Shown: positions 42,602-52,805, counted from the first letter of the stretch. The stretch is DNA of 64,000 bases from a bacterium (GCA_030429585.1 JAUIEU010000001.1:925994-989993); one strand, 5' to 3'. Notes: a model not told the origin generated them from the sequence alone. Numbers and translations are program-made.

Positions 42602-44959
42602 ATGGAAACCAACTGGATAACCGGGCTAGGATTAATTGCTGGCGTTATATTTACTTTTTTGGTGACGCCCTACCTGCTTTACCTAGCCACCTGCCAGTGG
42701 CTACAACCCACCGATAAACAATGCTTGCCCCGTTGGTTTGCCCTGCATCTTCCCTTTGGGCCAATCGTTATTAGTGTGTTGCTATGGGGGCTGTATACGT
42801 TTTTTCCAGGCCATTCGGATACCTTTTATTTAAGCAGCGTAGGCAGTACCTTTGCCGCATTGCTGGTTGTGTTGGTTATTCAAGCCAAGCGGCAAGGGGT
42901 GTGCTACACCACCACCATGGCCCGCAGCCTACGAGACCAACTACGCGATGGGTGGCAAGATAAACCCCAAACAATAGGCGTGCTATTAAGCGGGTTAGCC
43001 TTAATTGCCCTACTATGCCAACTAACCGTTGCCGTGCAGCACCCCATTATTGGGAGCGATAGCGCCCAGTACGCCATGGTTGCCAACAAAGGGTATACGG
43101 AAGCCCGCTGGGATTTTTACCCGCTGATTGAACCCGACCCCGTCACCCAATTCGCCGATACCTCGGATCATCCCCCCACCTATTACATGCTAAAAATTTG
43201 GCACTACCTATTACAAAGCGATGGGCAACACGCTGGTATTAGCAAAGTGATTGAGCCCCTTATGCTAACCAACCTAGGGGTGGGGTTATGGGCGGGGTTA
43301 CTGCCTTTTGGCTGGGTAGCCGCCGGGCTAGGCGGGCTATTGGTATTCAGTGTGCCTGCCCTACTAGGGCTGTCGCTCTACCACAGCATTGATACTTTTA
43401 TGATTGCCGCCTACACCGCCGCCAGCCTATGGATGCTGGTAGACGTGTTGCCCAACCCCACCAATAAAAAGCTGATGATAAGCGGCTTATTCGGTGGGCT
43501 GGCCATGCTAACCCACAACCTAATTGGCCTGTTAATGCTACCCACCCTATGTTTGCTATACACCGCCGGCCTTTGGAAAACCATAACCAGGCCGCAATGG
43601 CTTAGCGCCGCTGGTTGGGTGGCCTTAGGGGCGCTTCCTTTTGGGTGCCTTGGGTTTGTGGCAAACCTGCTAACCCACGGGCAAGCCATTGGCACCAGCC
43701 TGCCACTATTGGATACCATTGACCAAATCCAATACTACGTAACCCGGCGCATCCATGTGCAAATGGGCACGGTTACCGATAGCCTACTCCACGGGGTGTT
43801 TCGGCAATGGAGTTACCTGCCCTACTTTGGCTGGGTGGCCTGGGTGGCCACAGCCATCGCCTTAACCCGTTGGAAAGCATTTTGGCAGCATAAAACCCTG
43901 CGGGCCTGCGCCGTTATTGTGTTGTTTTTTGTTCTGCTACTGGGTATTTCTAATCTGTTTGCCCGTGGCCGATTTTGCATTTTGGCCATTAACCCTCGCT
44001 ACGGATTAGTGACCATTGGCTTTTTTATAATAATAACTGCCATTGGCTTGCAACAATTGTGGGCCTGGTGCCAGCACCAGCAACAACGCGTTATCGCCAC
44101 ACTCATTAGCAGCCTAATGGTTATTGGCAGTGTTGGGGTTGCTGCCAGCACCTTGTGGCACCAAAGCGCCTTTATCCGCGATGGGTATGCCACCGTGTTT
44201 GGCTCCCCCCTAGAGACCTGGAAAACCCACCCCACCGAAACCACCTTTCAATCCCTTGCCTTGGTGGATAAGCACGTTACACCCAACCTTACCCCTGGCG
44301 AATTTATGGTGAGTTCTGCCGCAGAAGCCACCATTTACTACCTGGGCATCCCGGCCATTAACGAATCTGGCAACCAACTGCTGCCCTTTTACAACGCCGC
44401 CAATGACAAAGCCGCCTTTAACGTCCTCACGGATTTAGGCATTCGGTATGTGGCCTACTACCCTAAGGTGTTCCACTCACTCCACGGTAACACATGGTGG
44501 GGGCCATTACTGGCCAACCCCAACGTGTTTACCCCCATTGCCCAACAAGGCAAAATGCGCCTATATCAACGGGTTAGCGATACTTATCAACCTTCCCAGT
44601 TCTTCAAGCCCGTGCAACCTTCTACCTTGGCCAAAGCGGTACAATCTGGTAACCGCACCTGTTACCTGTGGGCCCTTACCCCCGATATCCCCGCCGAGTG
44701 GGCCACCAACGGCACCCCTTTGCTGGTATCTGGCTTAGCCACCGGCAGCGTGGATATGGTGTTGGCAGACTTGGCCGACACCGACCCTACCCACCAGCAA
44801 CAGCTGTGGCACCATATTGTGCCCCCTGGGCAACAACAAGTATTTTACAGCCAATTGGCCCTACCTAAGGCCATGGCCCAACCGGCTCTTGGCCTGTGCC
44901 CAGCCAAGCACACCCCGGCTATCAACATCCAAACACTACAACTGGCCCCCACCGTATGA
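42602..44959 (+). CDS. Large polytopic membrane protein, GT-C glycosyltransferase-like
   Basis: A 785-residue protein with about 12 membrane helices in the first 520 residues and a soluble C-terminal domain of about 250. The first periplasmic loop after the third or fourth helix holds GSDSAQYAMVANKGY and FADTSDHPPTYYML; acidic residues in this loop are the catalytic feature of GT-C enzymes such as ArnT/PMT. The donor would be a polyprenyl-phosphate sugar. GAGAGG precedes the ATG. The next gene starts within its stop codon, so the two are translationally coupled. Confidence 0.75.
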   Translation: METNWITGLGLIAGVIFTFLVTPYLLYLATCQWLQPTDKQCLPRWFALHLPFGPIVISVLLWGLYTFFPGHSDTFYLSSVGSTFAALLVVLVIQAKRQGVCYTTTMARSLRDQLRDGWQDKPQTIGVLLSGLALIALLCQLTVAVQHPIIGSDSAQYAMVANKGYTEARWDFYPLIEPDPVTQFADTSDHPPTYYMLKIWHYLLQSDGQHAGISKVIEPLMLTNLGVGLWAGLLPFGWVAAGLGGLLVFSVPALLGLSLYHSIDTFMIAAYTAASLWMLVDVLPNPTNKKLMISGLFGGLAMLTHNLIGLLMLPTLCLLYTAGLWKTITRPQWLSAAGWVALGALPFGCLGFVANLLTHGQAIGTSLPLLDTIDQIQYYVTRRIHVQMGTVTDSLLHGVFRQWSYLPYFGWVAWVATAIALTRWKAFWQHKTLRACAVIVLFFVLLLGISNLFARGRFCILAINPRYGLVTIGFFIIITAIGLQQLWAWCQHQQQRVIATLISSLMVIGSVGVAASTLWHQSAFIRDGYATVFGSPLETWKTHPTETTFQSLALVDKHVTPNLTPGEFMVSSAAEATIYYLGIPAINESGNQLLPFYNAANDKAAFNVLTDLGIRYVAYYPKVFHSLHGNTWWGPLLANPNVFTPIAQQGKMRLYQRVSDTYQPSQFFKPVQPSTLAKAVQSGNRTCYLWALTPDIPAEWATNGTPLLVSGLATGSVDMVLADLADTDPTHQQQLWHHIVPPGQQQVFYSQLALPKAMAQPALGLCPAKHTPAINIQTLQLAPTV

Positions 44960-46794
44960 CGACACCATCACCCCACGCCACACCCACGCCAATAAAGGCC
45001 TTCCCACTCCTATCCTTGACCTTAACCTTGCTTACCCTGGGGGGGCTGTGGTGGCTGTGCGGCTATGGCTTCGATTTTACTGATGACAGTTTTTATATTG
45101 AATCCATACGCGCCCCCTTTGCCTACACCGAATCCGTAACCCAATTTGGCCCTGTGTACCACCCCCTGTTTAACGGGCTAGGCCAAAACATTGTTAGCAT
45201 TCGGCAGGTGGTTATGCTGCTCACCATGGCACTAGGCACGTGGGTTAGTTATCGCTTTTTAGGCGTTATACAACACAGGCAATCCCAGGGTAATTCGCCA
45301 CCATTGTACAACCAGGTACTGTTGGCAGCGGGGCTAGGGTGCAGCGCCTTATTATATGCCCATGCGTGGCTAATTACCCCCAACTACAACATCCTTTGCT
45401 TACAGGGGGTACTCCTCACCCTCCTTGGGTTACTCCACACCGAACAACCCAAAAACAATAAGGCCAAGTGGTTAGTGCCTTGCGTACTCATTGGCACCGG
45501 TGGCGTTATTACCTTTTTAGCCAAAATAAGCAGCGCCGCCGTGCTGGCGGTGGTGTGCTTATTCTATGGTGCGGTTCGCCCTGCGGTTAAGTGGCAGCAC
45601 TTAGCAGGCAGTGCCTTGGTTGCCCTCATTCTTGTCATCCTATCGGCTTTTTTAATTGGCGGTAGTTTGGCGGGCTTTGCCAGCCGCATGGGCGATGGGT
45701 TGGCCTTATTGCAAGTGGCTAAAACCAACCACAGCCTATGGGATTTACTCCAGCCAGACCCGCTGCGCTTACCCCACCTGTTGCCTTTATGGCTGCTTGG
45801 GCTAACCGCCTTGGGGGGTATGGTCGGTCGGTCATTAGCGGCACAACAAAAGGTCTCGCGCCAATGGGTAAGCGTTTACGCTGCCGTGGTACTGGCGCTT
45901 TCGGTTAGCTGTTTTGTTGGCTTTGGTAAAGCCTTGGCCTTTTCTACCAAAATGGCCGGGGCTTTATTTTGGGCAGCCCCCATTACCTGCGCTTTACTCG
46001 GGCTATGGCTTACCAAGCAACCCAATGGTATACACCCCCTAAAACGCCAATGGCCCTTATTGCTATTGTGTTTTGTGCTCCCGTGCGTCTTTTCATTCGG
46101 CACTGGGGATAATATGTGGCACCACAATATTGCTGCCAGCATATTTTTGGCCTTGGCAGGCATTGCCTTTGTAGCCCACCACCCACGGTTAATATGGCAT
46201 GGGGTTATTGTCTCTCAGGTACTAACCTTACTGGTACTTTCTGTGGCGTGGGTATACCCCTACCGCCAACCTGGCCCGCTATGGAGCAACACAGCCACCC
46301 TAACGCTACTTGGCAGTAACTCGCAGCTTATGGTTCACCCCAATTGGGTAACCTACCAACAGCAACTAAGGGCCATCGCTACCCCCCAGGGCTGGCAAGC
46401 AGGCACACCTTTATTAGATTTAACCGGCCACTCCACCGGGGCCATTACCCTACTTGGCGGTAACCCCGTAGGCCACCCCTGGATGATTGGCGGCTACCCT
46501 GGCAGCGAACCACTGGCCACCGCCATGCTAAAACGCCCCACCTGTACACAACTAGCCCGCGCCTGGGTACTCGTGGAGCCCAACGGCCCGCGCAAATTGT
46601 CGTCTACCCACCTGGCCGAATTTGGTGCAGCGCTAAACACCCATTACCATTTAGCCGGCACACTACACACACCACCGTATGCTGGCGGTATAAGCCAGCC
46701 ACGGCAGCAATTTCTGTATCGCCCAACGGCAAGCGCGCATGTTTTAGCGGCATGCAACACCATACGGGCCCGCGCCAACACCACTTTGCAGTAA
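44956..46794 (+). CDS. Polytopic membrane protein, probable GT-C family
   Basis: A 612-residue protein with 11-12 membrane helices. After the first helix comes DFTDDSFYIESIRAP, a loop with paired Asp residues as in GT-C glycosyltransferases, followed by TQFGPVYHPLFNGL. A soluble C-terminal domain begins near residue 470. The start ATG overlaps the upstream TGA in the form ATGA, which fixes the start and shows coupling to the preceding GT-C-like gene. No donor or acceptor can be named. Confidence 0.75.
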   Translation: MTTPSPHATPTPIKAFPLLSLTLTLLTLGGLWWLCGYGFDFTDDSFYIESIRAPFAYTESVTQFGPVYHPLFNGLGQNIVSIRQVVMLLTMALGTWVSYRFLGVIQHRQSQGNSPPLYNQVLLAAGLGCSALLYAHAWLITPNYNILCLQGVLLTLLGLLHTEQPKNNKAKWLVPCVLIGTGGVITFLAKISSAAVLAVVCLFYGAVRPAVKWQHLAGSALVALILVILSAFLIGGSLAGFASRMGDGLALLQVAKTNHSLWDLLQPDPLRLPHLLPLWLLGLTALGGMVGRSLAAQQKVSRQWVSVYAAVVLALSVSCFVGFGKALAFSTKMAGALFWAAPITCALLGLWLTKQPNGIHPLKRQWPLLLLCFVLPCVFSFGTGDNMWHHNIAASIFLALAGIAFVAHHPRLIWHGVIVSQVLTLLVLSVAWVYPYRQPGPLWSNTATLTLLGSNSQLMVHPNWVTYQQQLRAIATPQGWQAGTPLLDLTGHSTGAITLLGGNPVGHPWMIGGYPGSEPLATAMLKRPTCTQLARAWVLVEPNGPRKLSSTHLAEFGAALNTHYHLAGTLHTPPYAGGISQPRQQFLYRPTASAHVLAACNTIRARANTTLQ

Positions 46795-46864
46795 TCCCCC
46801 TTATTTGAGACAATACCACCGTACCCACCACTGTGTTACTGGGTTGAGGAAGGGACACTACCGC

Positions 46865-48400
46865 ATGGCCACCAAACACTGGCTACCTGTATTGCTATCG
46901 GCAGGCATTATTGCTGCACTAATACCCCCCATTATTAATTATGTGGTAGATAAGCCCGCCGCCATTACCCCTCAAGCGCTGGACGGTAAGGCAGCCTCGT
47001 TTGCAGATGCCAGCAAGGTATTTGCCAGTAGTTGTATGGCCTGCCACAGCAGCACCACCGTGTTGCCCTGGTATGCCAACATGCCGATTGCTCGGGATAT
47101 TATTGGCGATGACATGGCCCAAGGCCGCCATGCCCTAAACATGGAAACCACCCTGTTGACGCCTGGCACCACACCCACCATGGCAACCCTTGCCCAAATA
47201 GAGCACGTGCTGAATAGTGATGAAATGCCCCCCCTGCGCTACACCGCTATGCACTGGAAGGCCATGGTAAACGGCAACGAAAAAGCCGCGATGCTGCAAT
47301 GGATAGCCGACGAGCGCGCCACAAAAAACGCCCAACTGGGCGTGGCCGATGATTTTTTAAATGAGCCCGTCAGCCCTATACCCACTAACTTGTTAGCCGT
47401 GGGTGTAAATAACCCCAACAGCACCAAGGCCCAGCAAAAAATATGGCTAGGCAATAAACTCTTCCACGATACGGCGCTGTCTGGCGACGGAACCTTATCC
47501 TGTGCTAGCTGCCATGGGCTGGGCAGTGGAGGCGTGGATGGCGGCGTTAGTTCGACAGGTATCCGTGGGCAAGTGGGCCCCATTAATGCCCCCACCGTGT
47601 TTAACGCCGTGTTTAACAGCCACCAGTTTTGGGATGGCCGTGCTGCGGATCTTCACGAACAAGCCCTAGGCCCCGTAACCAACCCTATTGAAATGGGCGG
47701 CCATTGGGATGAAATTTTACCCAAGCTGGCAGCCAACCCGGATTATGCCAAGGCCTTTGCCACCCTTTACGGCAACAACCCTGCACCTTCCAAACCTACC
47801 GGTGAGGCGTCTTCCGCCAATGTGACCATTACCAAAACCATGGTGGCCGATACCATTGCCGCCTTTGAAGCCAGCCTAATTACCCCCAATAGCCCCTTTG
47901 ACCAATACCTGCGCGGCAACACCACCGCCTTAACCAACAAGCAAATCCGTGGCTACGAGGTGTTTAAATCCATTGGGTGTACCCAATGCCATGCCGGTAT
48001 TGCCTTAGGGGGCCAAGGGTTTAAAAAAATGGGCCAACGCAGCAGCTACTTTGCCGCCCGCGGCACCCAGCTAACCGATGTAGACCAGGGCCGCGCCAAC
48101 GTAACCAAAAACGCCTTGGATACCCACTACTTTAAGGTACCCACCTTGCGAAACATTGCCTTAACAGGGCCCTATTTCCACGATGGCAATACCGCGACCT
48201 TAAGCAATGCGGTAACCACAATGGCAACACACCAACTGGGCAAAACCCTTAGCAAGGCAGACACGGCCGCCATTGTCGCCTTTTTAGAATCCCTAACTGG
48301 TGAATACAACGGCCAACAACTCACCCTAGAAGGCAGCAACCACGCCGAGCATTCTACGGTAATAACGCCCCCACAACACACACCCACAACACACGAATAG
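46865..48400 (+). CDS. Tri-haem cytochrome c peroxidase with N-terminal haem domain
   Basis: A 511-residue exported cytochrome. An N-terminal membrane anchor or signal (LPVLLSAGIIAALIPPIINYVV) precedes a haem domain with CMACH at 57-61, the PWY motif and EMPPLRY, as in the Haem_bd family. The di-haem peroxidase (CCP/MauG) part has CASCH at 213-217 and CTQCH at 372-376. It would reduce peroxide with electrons from c-type cytochromes in the periplasm. Fusion of the two domains occurs in other bacteria. The Met at 46865 is chosen because GAGGAAGGG lies upstream. Confidence 0.9.
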   Translation: MATKHWLPVLLSAGIIAALIPPIINYVVDKPAAITPQALDGKAASFADASKVFASSCMACHSSTTVLPWYANMPIARDIIGDDMAQGRHALNMETTLLTPGTTPTMATLAQIEHVLNSDEMPPLRYTAMHWKAMVNGNEKAAMLQWIADERATKNAQLGVADDFLNEPVSPIPTNLLAVGVNNPNSTKAQQKIWLGNKLFHDTALSGDGTLSCASCHGLGSGGVDGGVSSTGIRGQVGPINAPTVFNAVFNSHQFWDGRAADLHEQALGPVTNPIEMGGHWDEILPKLAANPDYAKAFATLYGNNPAPSKPTGEASSANVTITKTMVADTIAAFEASLITPNSPFDQYLRGNTTALTNKQIRGYEVFKSIGCTQCHAGIALGGQGFKKMGQRSSYFAARGTQLTDVDQGRANVTKNALDTHYFKVPTLRNIALTGPYFHDGNTATLSNAVTTMATHQLGKTLSKADTAAIVAFLESLTGEYNGQQLTLEGSNHAEHSTVITPPQHTPTTHE

Positions 48401-48410
48401 TTGGCCCCCT

Positions 48411-49850
48411 TTGGTTTTATTCAGCTTTTTAGCCTCGCTCGCCCTGTTTATTGGTATAGGGTTAGCCTCCTCTAGCCAAAAGCAAAACACGGCCTCGGAT
48501 TATCTGTTGGCCAGTCAAAACATCCCGCCATGGCTGGCCGGTCTCTCTGCCATTGCCACCTACAACAGTGGCTTTATGTTTATTGGGCAAATTGGCTATG
48601 CCTACCTATTTGGGTTGTCCTCTATTTGGTTATTACTCGGTTATATTGGCGGCGATTACATCGCCACCCTGGCCGTACACCGGCGATTGCAACAAGTGGC
48701 CTCTCAATCCGGCAGTCTATCTTATGTAGAAACCCTGGCCAACTGGATTAACGACGGCCCCATGCTATGGTTTAGGCGCATTGGCGGCCTGATTGTGGTG
48801 TTGCTACTGGGGGGTTATGCCGCCGCCCAATTTGCCGCCGGTAGCAAAGCCCTATTGGTACTGTTTGGCTGGCCCCCTGCCATTGGTATGGTACTGGGCA
48901 GCATTATAGTGCTTGTGTATTGCCTAGCTGGGGGTATTCGGGCATCCATTTGGACGGATGCTGCCCAATCGGTGGTGATGCTAAGCGCCATGGTACTCAT
49001 GGCTTTTGTGGGTATTCAAGCCACCGGCGGCTGGGGCGATTTTATCCATCAACTACACGGGGTTTCGCCCACCTATATGGCGTGGTTTAAACCCGCCACC
49101 CAGCAGTGGGCTAGCCAACTGGGCAGCTTGGGGGGCATACTGGCTCCTGGCTTATTTATTATGGGGTGGGTGTTTGGTGGCGCCGGGGTACTGGGCCAAC
49201 CCCAAGTAATGGTGCGCTTTATGACCCTGGCCAACGATAAAGACATCCCCCGTACCCGACTGTACTATTACAGCTGGTACACCGTGTTTTATGTGATGAC
49301 GTTACTTGTTGCCATGACAGCCCGCTTGCACCTGCCGGATGTAGCCACCTTTGATGCCGAACTAGCCCTGCCCCTACTCAGCCAACAATTGCTGCCCTCT
49401 GTGGGGACTGGGTTAGTACTGGCCGGGTTGTTTGCCGCCACCATGTCCACAGCCGATTCTATTATTTTGGTGTGCAGCGCCGCCCTAACCAAGGATGTGT
49501 TTAACCTGCAAAGCAACAGCCAATGGTGGCCTAAAGTAGCCACCGTGGCCGTTACGGGTATCGCCCTATTGATTGCCCTAAATGCCAGCGCCAATGTGTT
49601 TGATTTAGTCATACTATCCGCCGGTACCTTGGCCACCGTGTTTGCCCCCATTATTATTGTGTTGGCCTGTAACCAGCGTGTAACCCAGGCCCAATGCTTT
49701 GCCATGATGTTAATTGGCGTGGCTATCCACTTAGGGTGGCGTTTTTCTCCGTTGGGTAGCTTATGCTTTGAGATTTTTCCTGGGATGATGGCAGGCCTAA
49801 CAACCTACTATGCCACCCGCCCCTGGCTAGGCAAACGGACCAAAGCGTAA
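48411..49850 (+). CDS. Sodium:solute symporter (SSS family)
   Basis: A 479-residue membrane protein with 12-13 helices. Family motifs are YLLASQNIPPWLAGLSAIATYNSGFMFIGQIGYAY near the start, YCLAGGIRASIWTDAAQSVVM and GLFAATMSTADSIILVCSAALTKD, the last being the PutP-type sodium site. It resembles proline permease. The substrate is not certain. The start is TTG at 48411, ten bases after the upstream stop; no clear ribosome site is seen, so coupling to the cytochrome gene is likely. Confidence 0.88.
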   Translation: MVLFSFLASLALFIGIGLASSSQKQNTASDYLLASQNIPPWLAGLSAIATYNSGFMFIGQIGYAYLFGLSSIWLLLGYIGGDYIATLAVHRRLQQVASQSGSLSYVETLANWINDGPMLWFRRIGGLIVVLLLGGYAAAQFAAGSKALLVLFGWPPAIGMVLGSIIVLVYCLAGGIRASIWTDAAQSVVMLSAMVLMAFVGIQATGGWGDFIHQLHGVSPTYMAWFKPATQQWASQLGSLGGILAPGLFIMGWVFGGAGVLGQPQVMVRFMTLANDKDIPRTRLYYYSWYTVFYVMTLLVAMTARLHLPDVATFDAELALPLLSQQLLPSVGTGLVLAGLFAATMSTADSIILVCSAALTKDVFNLQSNSQWWPKVATVAVTGIALLIALNASANVFDLVILSAGTLATVFAPIIIVLACNQRVTQAQCFAMMLIGVAIHLGWRFSPLGSLCFEIFPGMMAGLTTYYATRPWLGKRTKA

Positions 49851-49851
49851 C

Positions 49852-50475
49852 TTACGGCATAAGCCCTAAAATACCGTTGATCATTAACTGTACGCCCACG
49901 CACAACAAAATAAAACCCATTATTCGGCCAAAAGCTTTTAGCAAGGTGGGGCCCAGTTTTTCTAAAATAACAGGGGCCAGTTTTAGGGTTAGGTAACACG
50001 TTAAGGCCACGGCAAAAATAACAAAAAAGATGATCAAATAGTGCTTGGCGGTATTGGCGTCAGTCGTCATACCGATAATAACGGCAATGGCCCCTGGCCC
50101 GCTTAGCAACGGCATGGCCAACGGCGAAAAAGCCATACTATCCTTATCCACCGCCTCTTCTTTTTCTTCATCCGTTAGGCGGTCGCTTTTATTTAACCGC
50201 TCCAGGGCAGAGAGTAAAATCATCAACCCGCCCGCAATACGCATGGCATGGATAGAAATACCAAAGAAGGACAGAATAAAGCTGCCCGCAATAAAAAAGG
50301 CCAGCAAAATAGCCAACACATTACCGCTGGTTTGCCGGGCTAAGGTAGCCCGCTCTTTGTGGGTAAAGCCTTGGGTTAAGGTAACAAACACCGGGGCAGC
50401 AATAAGCGGGTTAGCCACCGAAATAAGCGACACATACGAACCAATGGCATAGATAAATAGGGATTTAAACAACAT
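49852..50475 (-). CDS. MarC-family membrane protein
   Basis: A 207-residue inner-membrane protein with six helices, normal for MarC. Motifs are SLISVANPLIAAPVFVTLTQGFTHKERATLARQT, AMRIAGGLMILLSALERL and PLAMPLLSGPGAIAVIIGMT. The function of MarC is not settled; despite its name it does not confer antibiotic resistance in E. coli. The Met at 50475 gives the family length; the longer frame to 50607 is not supported. It is convergent with the symporter gene (one base between stops). Confidence 0.92.
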   Translation of the reverse strand: MLFKSLFIYAIGSYVSLISVANPLIAAPVFVTLTQGFTHKERATLARQTSGNVLAILLAFFIAGSFILSFFGISIHAMRIAGGLMILLSALERLNKSDRLTDEEKEEAVDKDSMAFSPLAMPLLSGPGAIAVIIGMTTDANTAKHYLIIFFVIFAVALTCYLTLKLAPVILEKLGPTLLKAFGRIMGFILLCVGVQLMINGILGLMP

Positions 50476-50631
50476 GGGGTTTAATTCAGCAATAAGGTTA
50501 GGGGGGCTATTATAATTAAGACAATGGACTATACCTCCACCAACCAATGGAGGCAATACCATAGGTATTCCGCCATAATGGTACAAATGGGCCATTACTG
50601 GCCACACAAATTACGGAGCATCCCCCCTGCC

Positions 50632-50946
50632 ATGACCACACCACCCCCCAACACCCCGAACAACCCACCGTCTTCGGCAGCGCCCTTTCCAACAACCACG
50701 GCGCCCATGGCGTTGCAGCCTAATGTGCACCAACACACCTGGCCGGCTCGCCCCCAACCCATCACCTATATGGATACCCAAATGCTTCGCCTACTCGGGG
50801 CCGACAAACCGGTAGCAGAAATTGCCAACATCTTCCATATTGAAAAAGATGAATGCGAGTACCGCCTACAACACCTTTACCAAAAACTAGAATCCCCAAC
50901 GGCAGAAGCTGCCCTGGAAAAAGCCAAGGCACTCTCGCTTATTTAG
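50632..50946 (+). CDS. Orphan LuxR/GerE-type helix-turn-helix protein
   Basis: A 104-residue protein. The first 45 residues are Pro/Thr/Ala-rich and disordered. The C-terminal half matches the LuxR-type DNA-binding domain: MLRLLGADKPVAEIANIFHIEKDECEYRLQHLYQKLESPTAEAALEKA, where V-A-E-I-A marks the scaffold helix and the recognition helix follows. No receiver or ligand domain is present. The Glu/Asp in the recognition helix (KDECEY) is unusual, so DNA binding may differ. The Met at 50632 is chosen; the longer frame has no ribosome site. Confidence 0.68.
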   Translation: MTTPPPNTPNNPPSSAAPFPTTTAPMALQPNVHQHTWPARPQPITYMDTQMLRLLGADKPVAEIANIFHIEKDECEYRLQHLYQKLESPTAEAALEKAKALSLI

Positions 50947-51044
50947 CATGGTAACTTAGGCCATCTGCCCGATCTTCTTTTGCTGATAATTCCGTACAGT
51001 AGAACCATTCATTCGTACCCTTTACAGCATATAGAGGTATACCC

Positions 51045-51392
51045 ATGGCTGGCCAACATTACGGCGATATTAACGGGATAGTGCTTACCAATGTGGAAAG
51101 CGTCCCTGGTAAACAAGTAACCCAACACTACGGCCTTGTAAGCGGCAGTAACGTGCGTGCCAAACACATTGGCAGCGATATGATGGCTGGGCTAAAAAAC
51201 CTAGTGGGGGGAGAGATCCAAGGCTATACCAAGCTGCTGGATGAAACCCGCCAGGAATCCATTAGCCGAATGGTGCAACAAGCCCAACAACTCGGGGCCA
51301 ATGCCGTGGTTAATGTTCGTTTTTCTACCTCTTCGGTAGCGGCTGGTGCCGCAGAACTATATGTGTATGGCACCGCAGTACGAGTTGAATAA
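51045..51392 (+). CDS. YbjQ-family protein (UPF0145)
   Basis: A 115-residue small protein. It contains the family pattern VLTNVESVPGKQVTQHYGLVSGSNVRAKHIGSDMMAGLKNLVGGEIQGYTKLLDETRQESISRMVQQAQQLGANAVVNVRF, with the final strand AELYVYGTAVRVE. Family members form pentamers and are annotated as heavy-metal-binding domains, but the function is unclear. AGAGGT precedes the ATG. The next gene begins with no gap, so this is an operon. Confidence 0.93.
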   Translation: MAGQHYGDINGIVLTNVESVPGKQVTQHYGLVSGSNVRAKHIGSDMMAGLKNLVGGEIQGYTKLLDETRQESISRMVQQAQQLGANAVVNVRFSTSSVAAGAAELYVYGTAVRVE

Positions 51393-52793
51393 ATGGGTTA
51401 CTTACTCCACCTAAAACGATTAGTGGCTGTAACGGCCATGGTGTGGTTTGCCTTAGCCATTGCCCTGGGTGGCCATGCGCCGCTTGCTCATGCCCAATCC
51501 ACCAACACGGTAAACCACGCATTCCCAGAGCTTGGGTTTAGTGTGGATTTACCCACCCAGTGGGCCCCTGCCAGCAATGCCACGTTTAACCAGCTTGCCC
51601 AACAAACCCAAAGCCCTCACGACTCTGAAGTATTAGCGGGCTACTTTTTACGTGAAAACAACCTTAACGCCGAAATCCAAGTATTTTACGACGATGATTA
51701 CAGTGGGTTTCCGCAAGATTTTAGCGTATTAGAAGGGGAGCTATTTAAAGGCAACCCTGGCATGACTTTCCGTAAAAAATCGGCCGCAGCCATACTAAAA
51801 ATAGACGACCCCAACGAGGGATTTAGCGAAGTAGCGGCACTTATTTATGGCAACAACCGAGTGGTTAGGTTATTTGTTTCTGTGCCTGCCAACGGGCCAC
51901 AAACCGCCAAGCAAGTAACAAACACCTTTATTAATGGCTTCCAGTATGACCCTGGGTACCGATACAGCGATGTTGAAGAACCTGGCATGGGCCTTGAACT
52001 ACTGGCCAACATACTTGGTTACGGCTTCTACATCTTTTTTGGGCTAGGTATTTTATTGGTTGGGTATGTGGGTGGCCGCTTTAACGAAGGGCGCCATTGG
52101 GCCTCTATAAAAAAGCGAGAAAAACAGCACCTACACCTGCCGTGCGTTACCAGCAAACTAAAGCATGTTACCACCCCAGAACAACAACAACAGGTAGAAA
52201 GTGCCTACATGGTGGCAGGCTCTGTGGTACTCTCTGATGATAAATTTAAAAAAACCCTGGCCAGTATTCGGAGCATATTTGGCGGCAACATTGCCAGCTA
52301 CGAAACCATTGTAGACCGCGCCCGACGCGAGGCCCTACTGCGGATGAAAGCCCAGGCCATTGGGGCGGATATGATTGTAAACACCCGCATTGAAACCTCC
52401 TGTATTAATATGTCTCGTGGGGGTAAAAACGATGTGCCCACCACCATTGAAGTACTGGCCTTTGGCACCGCCGTCTCTTTTTCTGCCAACGCCGCCCGTT
52501 CGGCAACACCCCAGCAAGCCAGCACGGCCACCCACAACACCCCAGAAACCATTACCTTAGAGCCTTCTTCTGTGGCAGCGCCCACGTCATCTCCGTCGAC
52601 CGTATCGCCAGGGTCTAGCCCCTTAGCGGCCCCTAACCACACCGCTGATATAACCGATACTTCGGCAACAGAAGACACCCTATTAGGCGATCAACTCCCC
52701 TATACCGCCCCACCTAACAACACCGCAAGTGGTAGTATTGATTTCAACAACATTTCAATACCCACAAAACAAAACAGCTTGTTTTTAGATTAA
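51393..52793 (+). CDS. Exported membrane protein with cytoplasmic-type YbjQ domain
   Basis: A 466-residue fusion. A signal peptide (about 1-34, AVTAMVWFALAIALGGHAPLAHAQS) leads to a soluble domain of about 165 residues (FPELGFSVDLPTQWAP). A membrane helix at about 205-230 (ILGYGFYIFFGLGILLVGYVGG) follows. After it comes a YbjQ domain (AYMVAGSVVLSDDKFKKTLASIRSIFGGNIASYETIVDRARREALLRMKAQAIGADMIVNTR, LAFGTAVSF) and a Thr/Pro/Ser-rich tail. The ATG follows directly on the stop of the upstream YbjQ gene. The topology places the YbjQ part in the cytoplasm if the signal is cleaved. Confidence 0.83.
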   Translation: MGYLLHLKRLVAVTAMVWFALAIALGGHAPLAHAQSTNTVNHAFPELGFSVDLPTQWAPASNATFNQLAQQTQSPHDSEVLAGYFLRENNLNAEIQVFYDDDYSGFPQDFSVLEGELFKGNPGMTFRKKSAAAILKIDDPNEGFSEVAALIYGNNRVVRLFVSVPANGPQTAKQVTNTFINGFQYDPGYRYSDVEEPGMGLELLANILGYGFYIFFGLGILLVGYVGGRFNEGRHWASIKKREKQHLHLPCVTSKLKHVTTPEQQQQVESAYMVAGSVVLSDDKFKKTLASIRSIFGGNIASYETIVDRARREALLRMKAQAIGADMIVNTRIETSCINMSRGGKNDVPTTIEVLAFGTAVSFSANAARSATPQQASTATHNTPETITLEPSSVAAPTSSPSTVSPGSSPLAAPNHTADITDTSATEDTLLGDQLPYTAPPNNTASGSIDFNNISIPTKQNSLFLD

Positions 52794-52805
52794 GGCACCT
52801 GGGCC

